Positions 4,854-5,856 of a stretch of DNA of 5,856 nt are shown piece by piece (the first letter of the stretch is position 1; the number at the start of each line of letters is the position of its first letter). The stretch is taken from NCBI GenBank assembly GCA_031258665.1, contig JAIRML010000291.1, positions 1 to 5,856 on the forward strand, in the 5' to 3' direction. The notes under the pieces were generated by a model, which ran no database searches, had not been told where the DNA came from, and saw nothing but the letters and a program-made list of their open reading frames with translations. Source of the stretch: Oscillospiraceae bacterium. GTDB taxonomy: Bacteria; Bacillota; Clostridia; Oscillospirales; UBA929. A program made the position numbers and the translations under genes.

Positions 4854-5619
4854 CGTCGTTCACCTCCCCGACCGCCGTGTCTTTCTCCCTGTCCTTGTAC
4901 ACACCCGGCGGGTAGTAGGGGATCATGTTTTCGCGCAGCCAAGAGAGCGCCTGCACGGGGTCGAGGCCCCAGTTGGTGGGGCAGGTGGACAGCACCTCGA
5001 CGAGAGAAAACCCGCGCCGGGCCAATTGCGTCTCAAACGCGCGGCGTATGGCCTTTTTGGCCGCCCGCACGTTTTTTACGCTGTCGACGGATACCCGCTC
5101 GGCGTAGGCCACGCCGTCGATGGAGGCGAGGATCTCGCAGATGCGCAGCGGGTAGCCAGCCACCGACACGTCGCGGCCGTAAGGGGAGGTCTGTGTGACT
5201 TGCCCGGGGATCGTCGTGGGCGCCATCTGCCCGCCCGTCATGCCGTAGATGGCGTTGTTTACAAAGATGACAGTGATGTTTTCCCCACGTGCGGCGGCGT
5301 GGATGGTCTCTGCGGTGCCGATGGCGGCCAGGTCGCCGTCGCCCTGATAGGTGAAGATGACGCAGTTCGGGCGGGCGCGCTTGAGGCCCGTCGCCACGGC
5401 CGGCGCGCGGCCGTGGGCCGCCTGTACCATGTCGCAGGAAAAATAGTTGTAGGCCATTACGGCGCAGCCCACCGGCGCGATGCCCACCGCGCGGCCGGTG
5501 GCGTCCAGTTCGTCGAGCGTCTCGGCCACCAGGCGGTGGATGATGCCGTGTGTACAGCCGGGGCAGTAGTGTAAAATGGCGTCTGTCAGGCCCGGGGTTC
5601 TCTCAAACACAGTCTGCAT
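4846..5619 (-). CDS. korB: 2-oxoacid:ferredoxin oxidoreductase, TPP-binding beta subunit
   Basis: The beta subunit carries thiamine pyrophosphate and a [4Fe-4S] cluster that passes electrons towards ferredoxin. From the ATG at 5619 it has 257 residues. The TPP/Mg motif runs from GDGD (93-96) to VNN (120-122). Cysteines C19 and C22 in YCPGCTHG, C52 in APVGCAVMAY and C213 in LSTCPTNWG are positioned like the cluster ligands in related enzymes. AIYGMTGGQMAPTT (123-136) is a further family signature. The alpha stop codon and this ATG share one base (TGATG). A GTG three bases earlier (5622) is an equally usable start. GGAGGTG at 5627-5633 serves either. The sequence looks like the Kor/Vor group rather than fused pyruvate oxidoreductases, and the substrate is undetermined. 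Confidence 0.93.
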   Translation of the reverse strand: MQTVFERTPGLTDAILHYCPGCTHGIIHRLVAETLDELDATGRAVGIAPVGCAVMAYNYFSCDMVQAAHGRAPAVATGLKRARPNCVIFTYQGDGDLAAIGTAETIHAAARGENITVIFVNNAIYGMTGGQMAPTTIPGQVTQTSPYGRDVSVAGYPLRICEILASIDGVAYAERVSVDSVKNVRAAKKAIRRAFETQLARRGFSLVEVLSTCPTNWGLDPVQALSWLRENMIPYYPPGVYKDREKDTAVGEVNDDA

Positions 5620-5856
5620 CACCGCACACCTCCCGCGATTTCTTCAATTTTGGTCAGGATCTCCTCCGGCGTCGGCACCATGCCGCCCACGCGCTTGCAA
5701 AGGGCGACGGGCCGGCGGCAGCGGATGGCGAGTTCCACATCTTCAATCATCTGCCCCATGCTCATCTCCACCGTCACAAAGGCGCGCGCGGTGTCGGCCG
5801 CGGCGGCGAAGGCCTTCTTGGGGAATGGCCACAGTGTGACGGGCCGCAACAGGCCG
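5619..5856 (-). CDS. korA: 2-oxoacid:ferredoxin oxidoreductase, alpha subunit (C-terminal part only)
   Basis: The reading frame stays open to the right window edge, so only the last 78 residues or so are seen. They contain GLLRPVTLWPFP, VTVEMSMGQMIEDVELAI and a C-terminal PEEILTKIEEIAGG. The first two match the C-terminal domain of alpha subunits of 2-oxoacid:ferredoxin oxidoreductases. There is no true start in the window; the TTG codon at 5849 is an internal leucine. The stop codon overlaps the start of the beta gene. The missing N-terminal part, and probably a ferredoxin-like delta gene, should lie to the right, as in the common korDABC arrangement. Confidence 0.92.
   Translation of the reverse strand, partial: GLLRPVTLWPFPKKAFAAAADTARAFVTVEMSMGQMIEDVELAIRCRRPVALCKRVGGMVPTPEEILTKIEEIAGGVR

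Noticed and set aside
4795..5574. Long plus-strand open frame of 259 codons opposite the kor beta subunit
   Set aside because: It is a mirror of a clear family gene in GC-rich DNA, with a low-complexity R/G/A/V/H-rich product and no family signature.
5619..5849. Separate 76-residue gene starting at the TTG codon at 5849
   Set aside because: The frame is open to the window edge and the sequence matches the C-terminus of an alpha subunit, so this is a truncated view of a larger gene.

Overview
The window looks like part of a GC-rich, anaerobic Firmicutes (Clostridia) chromosome. The evidence is the combination of a CarD-type transcription factor, the MEP isoprenoid genes ispD-ispF, a ferredoxin-dependent 2-oxoacid oxidoreductase (kor/vor) operon, GGAGG ribosome binding sites, and a consensus TTGAAA-17-TATAAT promoter. 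I cannot name the genus. Every protein gene found lies on the minus strand, so transcription runs from right to left.

Layout, left to right. Positions 1-130 hold the trailer (old) end of a type I-E-like CRISPR array: one intact repeat, one repeat with a 1-nt deletion, and an 8-nt stub. The leader and any cas genes would lie to the left, outside the window. Positions 131-243 hold no gene. Positions 244-1999 hold a two-gene accessory unit, transcribed macro gene first and vWA gene second. The macro protein is a two-domain protein (ADP-ribose-binding macro domain plus a helix-turn-helix-like C-terminal domain); the second gene encodes a small vWA (MIDAS) protein. By eye this half is close to 50% G+C, well below the genes to its right. 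Positions 2000-2119 are a hairpin-rich spacer with a weak candidate promoter for the macro gene.

Positions 2120-3327 hold ispD and ispF, which overlap by GTGA and encode two steps of the MEP pathway. A strong intrinsic terminator at 3386-3414 separates them from carD (3447-3923), which has its own consensus promoter and a leader of about 190 nt containing possible regulatory hairpins. Positions 4107-4316 are an AT-rich intergenic region with the carD promoter and a symmetric terminator at 4264-4300. Positions 4317-5856 hold the distal part of a kor/vor operon: the C-terminal end of the alpha subunit, the complete TPP-binding beta subunit, and the complete gamma subunit, with overlapping coding ends.

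How it fits together: the right two thirds is housekeeping (ferredoxin-linked 2-oxoacid metabolism, RNA polymerase control, isoprenoid precursors). The left third is an accessory block where a decaying CRISPR array borders a macro/vWA pair. That pair is the least understood part of the window. An ADP-ribose-linked stress or defence role is a reasonable guess but the sequence does not prove it.
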